The notes beneath the pieces were generated by a model. That model was not told where the DNA came from. It made no database searches and saw only the letters and a program-made list of their open reading frames with translations. A DNA stretch of 30,548 nucleotides from DASUPK01 sp035456265 (lineage in GTDB: Bacteria > Actinomycetota > Thermoleophilia > Solirubrobacterales > 70-9), in NCBI GenBank assembly GCA_035456265.1, contig DATIDP010000148.1:1-30548 (forward strand), given 5' to 3'. A program made the translations under genes and the position numbers. Below, in pieces: positions 7,835 to 15,537 of the stretch (positions within the stretch are counted from its first letter, which is position 1; each line of letters begins with the position of its first letter).

Positions 7835-9280
7835 CTAGCCCTGGAAGGTGACCAGGCGCTCCTCGGTGAGCTCGCGGACCGCGTAATTCGGCCCCTCCCG
7901 AGTGTTGCCCGAGTCCTTGACGCCGCCGTAGGGCATCTGGTCGGTGCGGAAGGTGGGGACCTCGTTGATCAGCACGCCGCCGAACTCGAGCGTCTCGCCG
8001 GCCTTCTTGGCGTTGCCGACGTCCCTGGTGAAGACGCCGGCCTGCAGGCCGTAGCGCGAGTCGTTCGCCATCTCGAGCGCCTCGTCGAAGGTCTTGAAGG
8101 TGTGGATCGTCGCCACCGGGCCGAAGATCTCGTCCTTCCAGGTGTGGCACCCGTGCGGCTCATCCCTGATGACGGTGGGGGCGATGCAGCGACCCTCGTC
8201 GACGAGCTCGCCGCCCGTGAGGACCTCGCCGCCCGCAGCAGCCGCCTCGTCGATCCACTCCTTGACCCGGTCGCGGTCCTCCGGCGAGATGACCGGCCCG
8301 ACATCGGTGTTCTCGTCCATCGGATCGCCGGTGACCAGGGACTCGACGTTCTTCACGAACCGCTCCGTGAACTGGTCGGCGATCGATTCGTGCAGAAGGA
8401 TCCTCTGCACCGAGATGCAGCTCTGGCCGGCGTGCGAGAAGGCGTGCAGCTGGGCCTTGTCGGCGGCCGTCTCCCAGTCGCCGTCCTCGTTGACGATCAG
8501 GGGAGCGTTGGAGCCGAGCTCGAGGTTCACCTTCTTGTGCGGGGCCTTCGAGCGGATGCCCCAGCCGACCTCGGCGGAGCCGGTGAAGGTGATCGCCCCG
8601 ATCCGCTCGTCCTCGACGATCGCGTTGCCGACCTCCGAGCCGGAGCCGCAGACGACCTGCAGCCAGTTCTCCGGCAGCCCGGCGTCGTAGAGGACCTCGG
8701 CGAGCTTGATCGAGGAGATCGGGGTCTGGCCGGCGGGCTTCAGGACGACGGCGTTGCCCGCGGCGATCGCGGGGCCGAGCTTGTGGGCGACGAGGTTGAG
8801 AGGGAAGTTGAAGGGGCTGATCGCGCCGACGACGCCGTAGGGGACGCGGATCACGATGCCCAGCTTGCCCTCGCCTGCCGCGCCGGCCTCCATCGGGACG
8901 GTGTGCCCCGTCAGCGTGCGGGCGGCGACGGCCGAGAACTCCAGCGTCGAGACGCAGCGCTGGGCCTCGACGCGCGCCGTCTTGACGGGCTTGCCCGCCT
9001 CGGCGGCGATCGTCATCGTCAGGGCGTCCTCGCGCTCGCCGACCAGCTCGGCGGCGCGGTCGAGCATGGCGGCCCGCTCGTGCGCGGGAAAGCCGCCGGC
9101 GGCGAACGCTCCACGGGCCGCCTCGACGGCCTTCTCGACGAGCGCGGCGTCGCCCTTCGGCACCCGTCCGACCACGGTACCGTCGTAGGGCGCCTTCACC
9201 TCCGACCAGTCGCCGGTCTCGATCCATTCGCCCGCGACGTAAAGCTTGTGATCCGTTGCCTGAATGGTCTCTGTCGCCAT
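7835..9280 (-). CDS. NAD(P)-dependent aldehyde dehydrogenase
   Basis: A 481-residue cytosolic enzyme oxidising an aldehyde to its acid. Landmarks are all present: oxyanion-hole Asn158 in the SPFNFPLN segment, the cofactor-binding strand and VVLKPAGQTP, the general base Glu254 in LELGSNAP, the nucleophile Cys288 in HAGQSCIS, and the EIFGPV segment near residue 390. The NFPLNLVAHKLGPAIAAGN stretch is typical of the lactaldehyde / sulfolactaldehyde / non-phosphorylating GAPDH-like branch, so small hydroxy-aldehydes are plausible substrates. This is a family-level inference. It is a stand-alone gene divergent from the SpoIID-like gene, with 142 nt between the two starts. Confidence 0.93.
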   Translation of the reverse strand: MATETIQATDHKLYVAGEWIETGDWSEVKAPYDGTVVGRVPKGDAALVEKAVEAARGAFAAGGFPAHERAAMLDRAAELVGEREDALTMTIAAEAGKPVKTARVEAQRCVSTLEFSAVAARTLTGHTVPMEAGAAGEGKLGIVIRVPYGVVGAISPFNFPLNLVAHKLGPAIAAGNAVVLKPAGQTPISSIKLAEVLYDAGLPENWLQVVCGSGSEVGNAIVEDERIGAITFTGSAEVGWGIRSKAPHKKVNLELGSNAPLIVNEDGDWETAADKAQLHAFSHAGQSCISVQRILLHESIADQFTERFVKNVESLVTGDPMDENTDVGPVISPEDRDRVKEWIDEAAAAGGEVLTGGELVDEGRCIAPTVIRDEPHGCHTWKDEIFGPVATIHTFKTFDEALEMANDSRYGLQAGVFTRDVGNAKKAGETLEFGGVLINEVPTFRTDQMPYGGVKDSGNTREGPNYAVRELTEERLVTFQG

Positions 9281-9422
9281 CGTCCTCTCCTTGCGTCTGC
9301 CCCTTACAACCGTAGCTCACGCCTCCGGGCCGCCAGAGGGCCGGGATGGCCAGTACGGGCCGCCTGCCTGCTCCATCGGGTACGCCGCAACTTCCCGCCG
9401 CCGGAGCCGTTATCCAGAGTCG

Positions 9423-10577
9423 ATGCCTCGGGGGACCCGGACGATCCTGCTGGCGGTGCTCATCCTCGCCCTCGCCATGCCGGCGGCTGCCTCCGCCCTG
9501 GTGCGGAGCGGCGGCGCCCACAAGGCGGTCAAGGCGAAGGCCTGGGTGGTGAAGGGCGCGGGCTTCGGCCACGGAGTCGGAATGAGCCAGTACGGCGCCT
9601 ACGGCTACGCCAAGCACGGCTTCGGCTACGGGGACATCCTGGCCCACTACTACACGGGCACCACGATCGGCACGACCGCCGATCGATCGGTGCGAGTCCT
9701 GCTGCGGGATAGAGCGCGGAGCTTCTCGTTCCGCGGCGCGGGCTCGGCGTGCGGTGCAGCCCTCAAGCCGGGCAAGGGCTACGTCGCCAAGCGCAAGCGC
9801 GCAGGCGTCGTGGTCCGCAGCAAGAAGGGGCGGCTGATCGCGCGCTGCGGCGCCGCGATGACGGCCGCCGGAGCACCAGCGTTCACGCTCGCGGGCAAGG
9901 GCACCTATCGCGGCTCGCTCGAGGTCCGGGCATCGGGCAGCTCGCTGCAGGCCATCAACGTCGTCGACGTCGAGGACTACGTTCGCGGGGTGGTCGCCGA
10001 GGAGTCACCGGCCTCCTGGCCGATCGAGGCCCTCAAGGCACAGGCCGTCGCGGCCCGCTCCTACGGCCTCTCCACCGGGATCCGCGGAGGGACCTTCGAC
10101 CTCTACGACGACACCCGCAGTCAGGCCTACGGCGGCGTGGGAGCGGAGACGGCCAAGACCGATCAAGCGGTCAACGCCACCCGTCTGCAGGTCGTGATGT
10201 ACGGCAGCAAGGTCGCCCAGACCTTCTTCTTCTCGACCTCGGGCGGCCACACGGAGAACAACGAGTTCTCCTCGCTCGGCTTCGGGCAGCCGGCGATCCC
10301 CTATCTGCGGGGCGTCGACGATCCCTACGAGGGCGACGCCGGCTCGCCGTACGAGCACTGGAAGCGGAAGTTCTCCGTCAGCCGGATCAGCTCGGCGCTG
10401 CGCTCGATCGGCCTGCGGGGCAAGCTCAAGAACGTCCTCGTGACGCAGCGCGGCACCTCGCCGCGGATCGTCCGCGCGAGCCTCGTGGGCACCGGCGGCC
10501 AGACGACGGTCAACGGACCGCAGCTCCGCACGGCGCTCGGCCTGCCGGACACCTGGGCGTTCTTCAAGAAGAAGTGA
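9423..10577 (+). CDS. Secreted SpoIID/LytB domain protein
   Basis: A 384-residue exported protein. Residues 1-25 form a signal peptide (basic MPRGTR, then a hydrophobic stretch ending in PAAASA). An N-terminal GHGVGMSQYGA motif (about 49-59) and the DYVRGVVAEESPASWPIEAL block (about 185-204) are SpoIID/LytB hallmarks. Glu194 aligns with the catalytic Glu of B. subtilis SpoIID, a lytic transglycosylase acting on denuded glycan strands. The later STSGGHTENN motif is also family-typical. The frame is open further upstream to 9264, but that part overlaps the divergent gene and lacks signal-peptide character, so ATG 9423 is chosen. Many non-sporulating actinobacteria carry such proteins; a cell-wall role is inferred. 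Confidence 0.92.
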   Translation: MPRGTRTILLAVLILALAMPAAASALVRSGGAHKAVKAKAWVVKGAGFGHGVGMSQYGAYGYAKHGFGYGDILAHYYTGTTIGTTADRSVRVLLRDRARSFSFRGAGSACGAALKPGKGYVAKRKRAGVVVRSKKGRLIARCGAAMTAAGAPAFTLAGKGTYRGSLEVRASGSSLQAINVVDVEDYVRGVVAEESPASWPIEALKAQAVAARSYGLSTGIRGGTFDLYDDTRSQAYGGVGAETAKTDQAVNATRLQVVMYGSKVAQTFFFSTSGGHTENNEFSSLGFGQPAIPYLRGVDDPYEGDAGSPYEHWKRKFSVSRISSALRSIGLRGKLKNVLVTQRGTSPRIVRASLVGTGGQTTVNGPQLRTALGLPDTWAFFKKK

Positions 10578-10583
10578 TGCGAG

Positions 10584-10604
10584 GGCGCGCGCAAGCGCGA
10601 CCCG
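10584..10604. terminator. Hairpin between convergent genes
   Basis: GGG-CGCGC, a GCAA loop, and GCGCG-A-CCC form an 8-bp stem with one bulged A, located 7 nt after the SpoIID-like stop and followed by GTTTGATG. The tetraloop and position between convergent genes suit a terminator. The T-run is only three bases long. Confidence 0.42.
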
Positions 10605-10620
10605 TTTGATGGCGAAGCAA

Positions 10621-11613
10621 TCAGCCGTCCACGTACGGCTGCAACGGGATCCCGTGGTCCTTGTCGCGGGTGCCGAACTCGTACGCCGCGGCGCCGCTCA
10701 CCCTCAGTGTCTCGGCCGGCTGGCCGTCGAGCTCGACGTGCAGCTCGAGGTCGGAGATCGAGCAGTTGAGCGTGTGGTGCTCGGGGCCGACCGGATCGGC
10801 GTAGATCCAGGCGACGAAGTCCTTGGCGGGTGCGCTGACGGCGCCGGTCACCCTCGTCCCCTTCCCCTTGAGCTCGAACGACGCCCCGGTGGGCAGCTCG
10901 CGCACCTCGGTGCTTCGGATATGGCCGAACCCCCCGAGGCGGTGGGCCTGGCCGTCGAGCATCAGCATCCCGTTGCCGACCCACGGTGTGGTCCGCCCGC
11001 CCACCTTGATCCGGCCGACCGCCATGTCGAAGTAGTCCTCCTCCGAGCGGCCCTCGAAGCCCGAGCCCTGGATCCAGACCCAGCGCTCGGCGTGCTCGGC
11101 GCCCCAGTTGTGGCCCATCATGCCCCTCCACCTCTCGACCTCGATCCTCTCGCCGTCCAGCTCGAGGTGTCCGTTGAAGACGGCGTCGGGGTAGGGGCTC
11201 AGGAACTTCGTCTTCGGCAGGCGGCTCCGGTAGAGGAAGTCGCGCGGCAGATGGTGGAACGGCTCGTGATCGTCGGCGAAGATCAGGTCCCACCTGGCAT
11301 CGAGGACATCCGTCTCGATTCGCCCCGTCGCCCGCCCGTCCGTGAGCGTCGCATCCGCGACCCGGATGTAGGTCTCGGCATCGGCCGCCAGCTCGTCGGC
11401 GCCGAACTGGCGCTTGGTCGCGCGCGGCCCGGCCGCGCTCGCGTCGAAGAGGACGAACCAGAGCGCGCATGTCGCCGGCTCCCCCGGGCGCTTGTGGACG
11501 GTGTGGCGGATCCAGGCACCGCGCCCGCCGCCGGCCTGGGTGAGCTTCAGGTAGAAGCTCTCGTAGTGCCCGGCCTTCTCCGGGATCTCCGGGAAACGCG
11601 CCTGGGTCCGCAC
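10621..11613 (-). CDS. Tocopherol-cyclase/CrtC-like (lipocalin-like) domain protein
   Basis: About 330 residues, GTG start at 11613, 20 nt after the deaminase stop. The frame stays open far upstream through the deaminase and phosphorylase genes, but those parts are shadows. The protein is rich in beta strands. Its most telling element is GHNWGAEHAERWVWIQG near the middle, which resembles the HNWG...W.W.Q signature of tocopherol cyclase and of CrtC/AttH double-lipocalin-like proteins. Such proteins bind or modify hydrophobic ligands (isoprenoids, carotenoids). No signal peptide is visible. It is the last gene of the PAP2-ychF-MTAP-MtaD run. The family assignment rests on this motif and overall pattern and is moderate; the ligand is unknown. 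Confidence 0.6.
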   Translation of the reverse strand: MRTQARFPEIPEKAGHYESFYLKLTQAGGGRGAWIRHTVHKRPGEPATCALWFVLFDASAAGPRATKRQFGADELAADAETYIRVADATLTDGRATGRIETDVLDARWDLIFADDHEPFHHLPRDFLYRSRLPKTKFLSPYPDAVFNGHLELDGERIEVERWRGMMGHNWGAEHAERWVWIQGSGFEGRSEEDYFDMAVGRIKVGGRTTPWVGNGMLMLDGQAHRLGGFGHIRSTEVRELPTGASFELKGKGTRVTGAVSAPAKDFVAWIYADPVGPEHHTLNCSISDLELHVELDGQPAETLRVSGAAAYEFGTRDKDHGIPLQPYVDG

Positions 11614-11633
11614 GGGCGGGACGGTATCGGTCG

Positions 11634-12881
11634 TCAGGAGGTGAGGCGCGCCGCTCGCGCGCGAACCTCCGCCACCAGCTCGTCCGCGGCCGGAACGACC
11701 CGATCCCGCATCAGCACCCGCCCCGCGACCACGGTGGTGTCGACCACGGCGCCGCCGGCCGCGTAGACCAGGTCCGCGTCGAGGTCCCCGGCGGAGAGCT
11801 CGGGATCCGAGCCGCGCAGCAGGAGGAAGTCGGCGGGCTGGCCGGGCTCGAGCCGCGTACCGCCGAGCGCCTGCGAGCGCAGTCCGCGGGCGATGGAGAG
11901 CGCCTCGTTGGCCGGCAGCATCGCGGAGTCGCCGCTCGCGTGCTTCTGGGCCAGTCCGAAGAGCTTGACCTCCTCGAACATGTCGAGGTTGGAGTTCGAG
12001 GAGGCGCCGTCGGTGCCGAGTCCGATCGAGACTCCGGCCTTCGCCGCACGCGGGTACGGAAACACGCCGCCGACGGCGAGCTTCATGTTCGCGGCGGGAT
12101 TCGTCACCACCGTCGCGCCGCGCTCCGCGATCAGCTCGAGCTCGGCGTCGTCCAGCCAGACGCCGTGCGCGAGCAGCGTCCTCGGTCCGAGGAGGCCGAG
12201 CTCGTCGAGATAGGCGGCAGGGCGCCTGCCGTGCGCGTCGAGGCAGTCGCTCACCTCCTTCTCCGTCTCGGAGAGGTGGATCTGCACCGAGATCCTCCGC
12301 TCGGCGCCGACCCGCGCCAGCCAGGCGAGGGACTCCGGGCTGACGGTGTAGATCGCATGTGGGCCGAGGCTCGGCGAGACCCGTGAGCCAAGCTCCGCGA
12401 CGCGGTCGAGCGACTCGATCACCTCGCCCCGCATCCCCTCGCCCTTGGCGGGATCCAATTGGTCGATCATCACCGAGCTGATTGACGCCCTGAGCCCTCC
12501 GTCGACGACGGCGCGCGCGGCCTCCGCGCCGTGCCAGTACATGTCGAAGAAGCGGGTCGTCCCCGAGCGGATCATCTCCAGGCAGGCCAGCCGGGTCCCC
12601 CAATAGACGTCCTCCGCATGAAGCTTCGCCTCGGCCGGCCAGATCTTCTTCCGCAGCCACTCGATCAAGGGCATGTCGTCGCCGAAGCCGCGGAAGAGCG
12701 TCATCGCCGCATGCGTGTGCCCGTTGGCCATCGGCGGGCTGAGCAGAAGGCCGTCCGCATCGATCACCTCGTCGCCGACCTTCTGCTCGATCGACGGGCC
12801 GAGCTCGACGATCAACCCGTCCTCCTCGCGCAGGCCGACCTCCTGTCCGTCGAGCACGGCGCCGGAGACGGTGAGGCTCAT
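11634..12881 (-). CDS. mtaD: 5-methylthioadenosine/S-adenosylhomocysteine deaminase-type amidohydrolase
   Basis: A 415-residue metal-dependent hydrolase of the TIM-barrel amidohydrolase superfamily that deaminates methylthioadenosine and/or S-adenosylhomocysteine to the inosine forms. The MtaD metal set is visible: H55 and H57 in ANGHTHAAM, H202 with E205 in QIHLSETE, H239 in LAHGVWL and D291 in GTDGASSN. The N-terminal TLFRGFGDDMPLIEWL segment is characteristic of MtaD/TrzN-like deaminases. Its ATG overlaps the stop of the upstream phosphorylase by 4 nt (ATGA), so the two are translationally coupled. Other amidohydrolases of this branch act on other aminated purines or triazines, so the exact substrate is inferred from family and neighbour. 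Confidence 0.88.
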   Translation of the reverse strand: MSLTVSGAVLDGQEVGLREEDGLIVELGPSIEQKVGDEVIDADGLLLSPPMANGHTHAAMTLFRGFGDDMPLIEWLRKKIWPAEAKLHAEDVYWGTRLACLEMIRSGTTRFFDMYWHGAEAARAVVDGGLRASISSVMIDQLDPAKGEGMRGEVIESLDRVAELGSRVSPSLGPHAIYTVSPESLAWLARVGAERRISVQIHLSETEKEVSDCLDAHGRRPAAYLDELGLLGPRTLLAHGVWLDDAELELIAERGATVVTNPAANMKLAVGGVFPYPRAAKAGVSIGLGTDGASSNSNLDMFEEVKLFGLAQKHASGDSAMLPANEALSIARGLRSQALGGTRLEPGQPADFLLLRGSDPELSAGDLDADLVYAAGGAVVDTTVVAGRVLMRDRVVPAADELVAEVRARAARLTS

Positions 12882-13621
12882 CCGGCCGCCCCCGCGCCGA
12901 GCGCCCGCAGAGCCGCCTCGAGCGCCGTCTCGAGGATGGCCGCGGTCTCGTCGCGCCCGCGTCGGTACTCGTCGACGGTGAGGGGCTCGTCCGAGATCCC
13001 GTTCGCGAGGTTGTCCACGGAGCAGACCGCCGCGTGTGCAAGGCCGGCCTCGCCAGCCAGCACCGTCTCAGCCGCGAGGGTCATGCCGACCACGTCGGCC
13101 ACCTTCGCCAACGCCCGCACCTCGGCGGGCGTCTCGAACCGCGGTCCGATCGTCTGGGCGTAGACGCCGCCGTCGATCAGCTCGGTCTCGGTGCGCTCGG
13201 CCCATGCCCCCAGGATCGCCCTGCGCCAATCGGCGTCGAAGCCCGAAACCGAGTGGCCGCGCGGGTCGTCATGGAAGCTCGGCGCGATCTCGGGCGCGTA
13301 GAAGTCGTCCGGGCAGAGGAACGAGCCCACCCCGAGATCCAGGCGCAAGCTCCCGACCGAGCCGAGCGCCAGCACCCGACCGCACCCCAGCTCGCAGAGC
13401 GCGCGAATGTTGGCGTGGTGGTCGACAAGCTGGGCCGGGATCGCTCTGTCGAAGCCGTGTCGGGGCAGCCCGATGATCTCCCCGGCGTCGATCGCCTCAA
13501 CCGGTCGCTCGCCACCCGCGTCGACGCTCACCCGCTCGCCGTCCACCGGGTGGGCGTCTTCGGGGAGGCTGTAGCCGTAGACGACGGCGAGCCGATCGCC
13601 GCTGGCTCGAGGCGCTTCCAT
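12878..13621 (-). CDS. Methylthioadenosine/methylthioinosine phosphorylase family protein
   Basis: A 247-residue member of the MTAP/PNP nucleoside phosphorylase family. It should cleave a 5'-methylthio-nucleoside with phosphate to a base and 5-methylthioribose-1-phosphate. Recognisable parts are LPRHGFDRAIPAQLVDHHAN (phosphate-site RHG), GCGRVLALGSVGSLR, TIGPRFETPAE and GMTLAAETVLAGEAGL, all in family order. Two points are unusual. The N-terminal GGTG phosphate loop of MTAP is replaced by VVYGYSLPEDA. The base-recognition segment reads CSVDNLANG in place of the TDYD of adenine-specific MTAP. Coupling to an MTA deaminase suggests the true substrate may be methylthioinosine, as in the Pseudomonas MTIP pathway. 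The start ATG at 13621 is preferred over an upstream start overlapping ychF. Confidence 0.82.
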   Translation of the reverse strand: MEAPRASGDRLAVVYGYSLPEDAHPVDGERVSVDAGGERPVEAIDAGEIIGLPRHGFDRAIPAQLVDHHANIRALCELGCGRVLALGSVGSLRLDLGVGSFLCPDDFYAPEIAPSFHDDPRGHSVSGFDADWRRAILGAWAERTETELIDGGVYAQTIGPRFETPAEVRALAKVADVVGMTLAAETVLAGEAGLAHAAVCSVDNLANGISDEPLTVDEYRRGRDETAAILETALEAALRALGAGAAG

Positions 13622-13679
13622 GGCGGCGACTCTAGTCCGACTCCGAGGGCCGCCAGGGCCGGCCCCCGGCGGAGCGGTC

Positions 13680-14753
13680 CTAGGTCCTGATGTGGACGAC
13701 GTCGCCTTCCTTGACGACATAGTCGCGGCCCTCGATGCGGAGCGTGCCGCGCTCGCGGGCGGCGGCGTAGCCGCCAGCGTCCACCAGCTCCTCCCAGGCG
13801 ATCACCTCGGCCCGGACGAAGGCGCGCTGGATGTCGGTGTGGACTCGGCCGGCGGCGTCGTAGGCCGTGCCGCCGCGAGGCAGGGTGCGCGCCATCGCCT
13901 CCTTCCCGGTGTCCGCGGTGAAGAAGCTGATCAGGTCGAGCAGCTCGAACGCGGCGCGAATCAGGCGCTCGAGACCGGACCGCTCGATGCCGAGCTCGTG
14001 CCGCATCTCCTCCGCCTCGCCCGGGTCGAGCTCGCGCAGCTCCGCCTCCACCCGGGCGGAGATCACGACGACCTTCGCCCGCATCTCCTCGGCGTGGGCG
14101 ACGAGGTCGGGCGGGGCCTCGGTCTCGCCCTCGTCGACGTTCACCACGTAGAGGACGGGCTTCGCGGTCAGCGGCGACAGCTTTCGCAGCGCGTCGGGTG
14201 CGGCCTCCGGGACCGGGACGTCGCGGGCGGGACGTCCCCCCGACAGCGCCTCGACGACCGCCTCGAGCCAGTCGCGCTCGGCGATCGCCTCCACCTCGCC
14301 CGAGCGGGCCTGCTTCGTGACGCGCTCGAGGCGACGTTCCGCGGACTCGAGGTCGGCCGCGAGCAGCTCGGTCTCGATCAGCTCCGCGTCGGCGAGCGGG
14401 TCGACCCTGCCCTCGGGGTGCGCAACCGATCCGGCGCTGTGAGCGCGGATCACGTGGCAGATCGCGTCGGTCTCGCGAATGGAGGCGAGGAACTGGTTCC
14501 CGAGGCCCTCGCCCTGCGAGGCGCCCTTGACCAGGCCCGCGATGTCGTGGAAGTCGATCGTCTCGTGGACGACCTCGGAGGAGCCGAGAGTCTCCGCGAT
14601 CCGCTCGAGCCGCTCGTCCGGCACTCCGACGACCGCGACGTTCGGCTCGACCGTGGTGAAGGGGTAGTCGCCCGTTTCCGCCCCCGCTGCCGTCAGCGCG
14701 TTGAACAGGGTCGACTTCCCCGCATTGGGCATGCCGACGATCCCGATCTTCAT
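13680..14753 (-). CDS. ychF: Redox/translation-associated ATPase YchF (OLA1 family)
   Basis: A 357-residue universally conserved P-loop NTPase that binds ribosomes and prefers ATP to GTP. The G1 loop GMPNAGKST lies at residues 7-15. The switch segment includes DYPFTTVEPN, G3 is DIAGLVKGAS, and the G4 motif is VNVDE where true GTPases have NKxD, the change that gives OLA1/YchF its ATP preference. A coiled-coil region follows (about 130-170). The C-terminal TGS domain begins near residue 275 and includes ARTLPRGGTAYDAAGRVHTD. Length matches E. coli YchF (363). Its ATG overlaps the PAP2 stop by 1 nt (TGATG). Confidence 0.97.
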   Translation of the reverse strand: MKIGIVGMPNAGKSTLFNALTAAGAETGDYPFTTVEPNVAVVGVPDERLERIAETLGSSEVVHETIDFHDIAGLVKGASQGEGLGNQFLASIRETDAICHVIRAHSAGSVAHPEGRVDPLADAELIETELLAADLESAERRLERVTKQARSGEVEAIAERDWLEAVVEALSGGRPARDVPVPEAAPDALRKLSPLTAKPVLYVVNVDEGETEAPPDLVAHAEEMRAKVVVISARVEAELRELDPGEAEEMRHELGIERSGLERLIRAAFELLDLISFFTADTGKEAMARTLPRGGTAYDAAGRVHTDIQRAFVRAEVIAWEELVDAGGYAAARERGTLRIEGRDYVVKEGDVVHIRT

Positions 14754-15244
14754 CAGAGCGGAGCGATCAGGCCGATGGCGACGCCCAGCACCGTTCCCGC
14801 AAGGACGTCGGAGGGGTAGTGCATGCCCAGGTAGGGCCGGGAGGCGCCGATGGCGGCGGCCAGGAGGAAGAGGATCGCCGCCTCGGGCGCGATCCGGGTC
14901 ATCGCGGTCGCGCAGGCGAACGACGAGCTGGCGTGGGCCGAGGGGAAGCTGAGGGCGCTGGGAGCGCCGCCGAGCGGCGGCAGCCCCTCCAGCACGGGGC
15001 GGGGGCGCCTGACGATCACCTTGACGATGAAATTGAGCCCGATGGTGACCGGGCCGAGGATTCCCGCGACGACCCAGTCCTCGCCATTGTCCGGGTCGAC
15101 GAAGGCGAGCACGATCCCGATGACGAGCCAGACCGACCCGTAGGAGCCGATCCGCCCCAGCCAGCGGCCCACCGTCTCAGCCGCGGCACCGTGGAAGCGG
15201 GTTCTCATCGCGTAGAGCAGGCGGCTGTCGAGCTGGGCGAGCAC
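14753..15244 (-). CDS. PAP2-family membrane phosphatase
   Basis: A 163-residue integral membrane protein with GTG start and about four to five hydrophobic helices. The three-part PAP2 catalytic signature is complete: KVIVRRPRP (about 75-83), FPSAHASS (about 99-106, with the catalytic His) and SRPYLGMHYPSD (about 133-144, with the nucleophilic His and Asp). Family members dephosphorylate lipid phosphates such as phosphatidate or undecaprenyl pyrophosphate at the outer membrane face; which one cannot be told. It is the first gene of a minus-strand run with ychF directly after it. Confidence 0.92.
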   Translation of the reverse strand: MLAQLDSRLLYAMRTRFHGAAAETVGRWLGRIGSYGSVWLVIGIVLAFVDPDNGEDWVVAGILGPVTIGLNFIVKVIVRRPRPVLEGLPPLGGAPSALSFPSAHASSSFACATAMTRIAPEAAILFLLAAAIGASRPYLGMHYPSDVLAGTVLGVAIGLIAPL

Positions 15245-15313
15245 GGCGGAGCAGGATAAGGGTGCTTCGTTCCCGGGAAGTCCCCGCCGGAGCCGAGTTC
15301 AGAATCACGCCGG

Positions 15314-15489
15314 ATGGCCTCCGACTCCGAGCGCCTCGAGCTATACGAGCGCTCCTTTCGACGCGCGGGTCTGCCGCTGTTCAGCGAGGACATCTCGCCC
15401 TTGGCGAGCTCACCTCCGAGATGCGCCGCAGCTTCAAGGACCGCGCCGAGTACCTGCGGCTGCGCGCCCGCGTGGCCGCGGCGAACTAG
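15314..15489 (+). pseudogene. Frameshifted or internally deleted small gene remnant
   Basis: An ATG at 15314 opens with protein-like sequence (MASDSERLELYERSFRRAG, continuing LPLFSED), then degrades into a Ser/Pro/Arg-rich frame. The neighbouring frame, from about 15396, instead gives sensible helical sequence (LGELTSEMRRSFKDRAEYLR) and a clean TAG at 15487-15489. Reading the first part in one frame and the second in the other gives a coherent charged protein of about 58 residues. So this looks like a gene broken by a frameshift, or the two ends of a longer gene whose middle has been lost. I do not recognise the family with certainty. A sequencing indel would look the same. Confidence 0.42.
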
Positions 15490-15537
15490 GCGAGCGGAGC
15501 GCAGGCCCCGACGAGCCCGATCCGGGACAATCGCTCC

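Noticed and set aside
7307..9712. 801-codon plus-strand frame
   Set aside because: It overlaps fumC, the whole aldehyde dehydrogenase and the SpoIID-like gene; a shadow frame.
11614..13041. Upstream extension of the tocopherol-cyclase/CrtC-like frame to 13041
   Set aside because: That part is out-of-frame reading of the deaminase and phosphorylase genes; only the portion from GTG 11613 is protein-like.
13622..13679. SAM-type riboswitch before the phosphorylase-deaminase pair
   Set aside because: The 58-nt gap after ychF is too short and shows none of the conserved SAM riboswitch segments.
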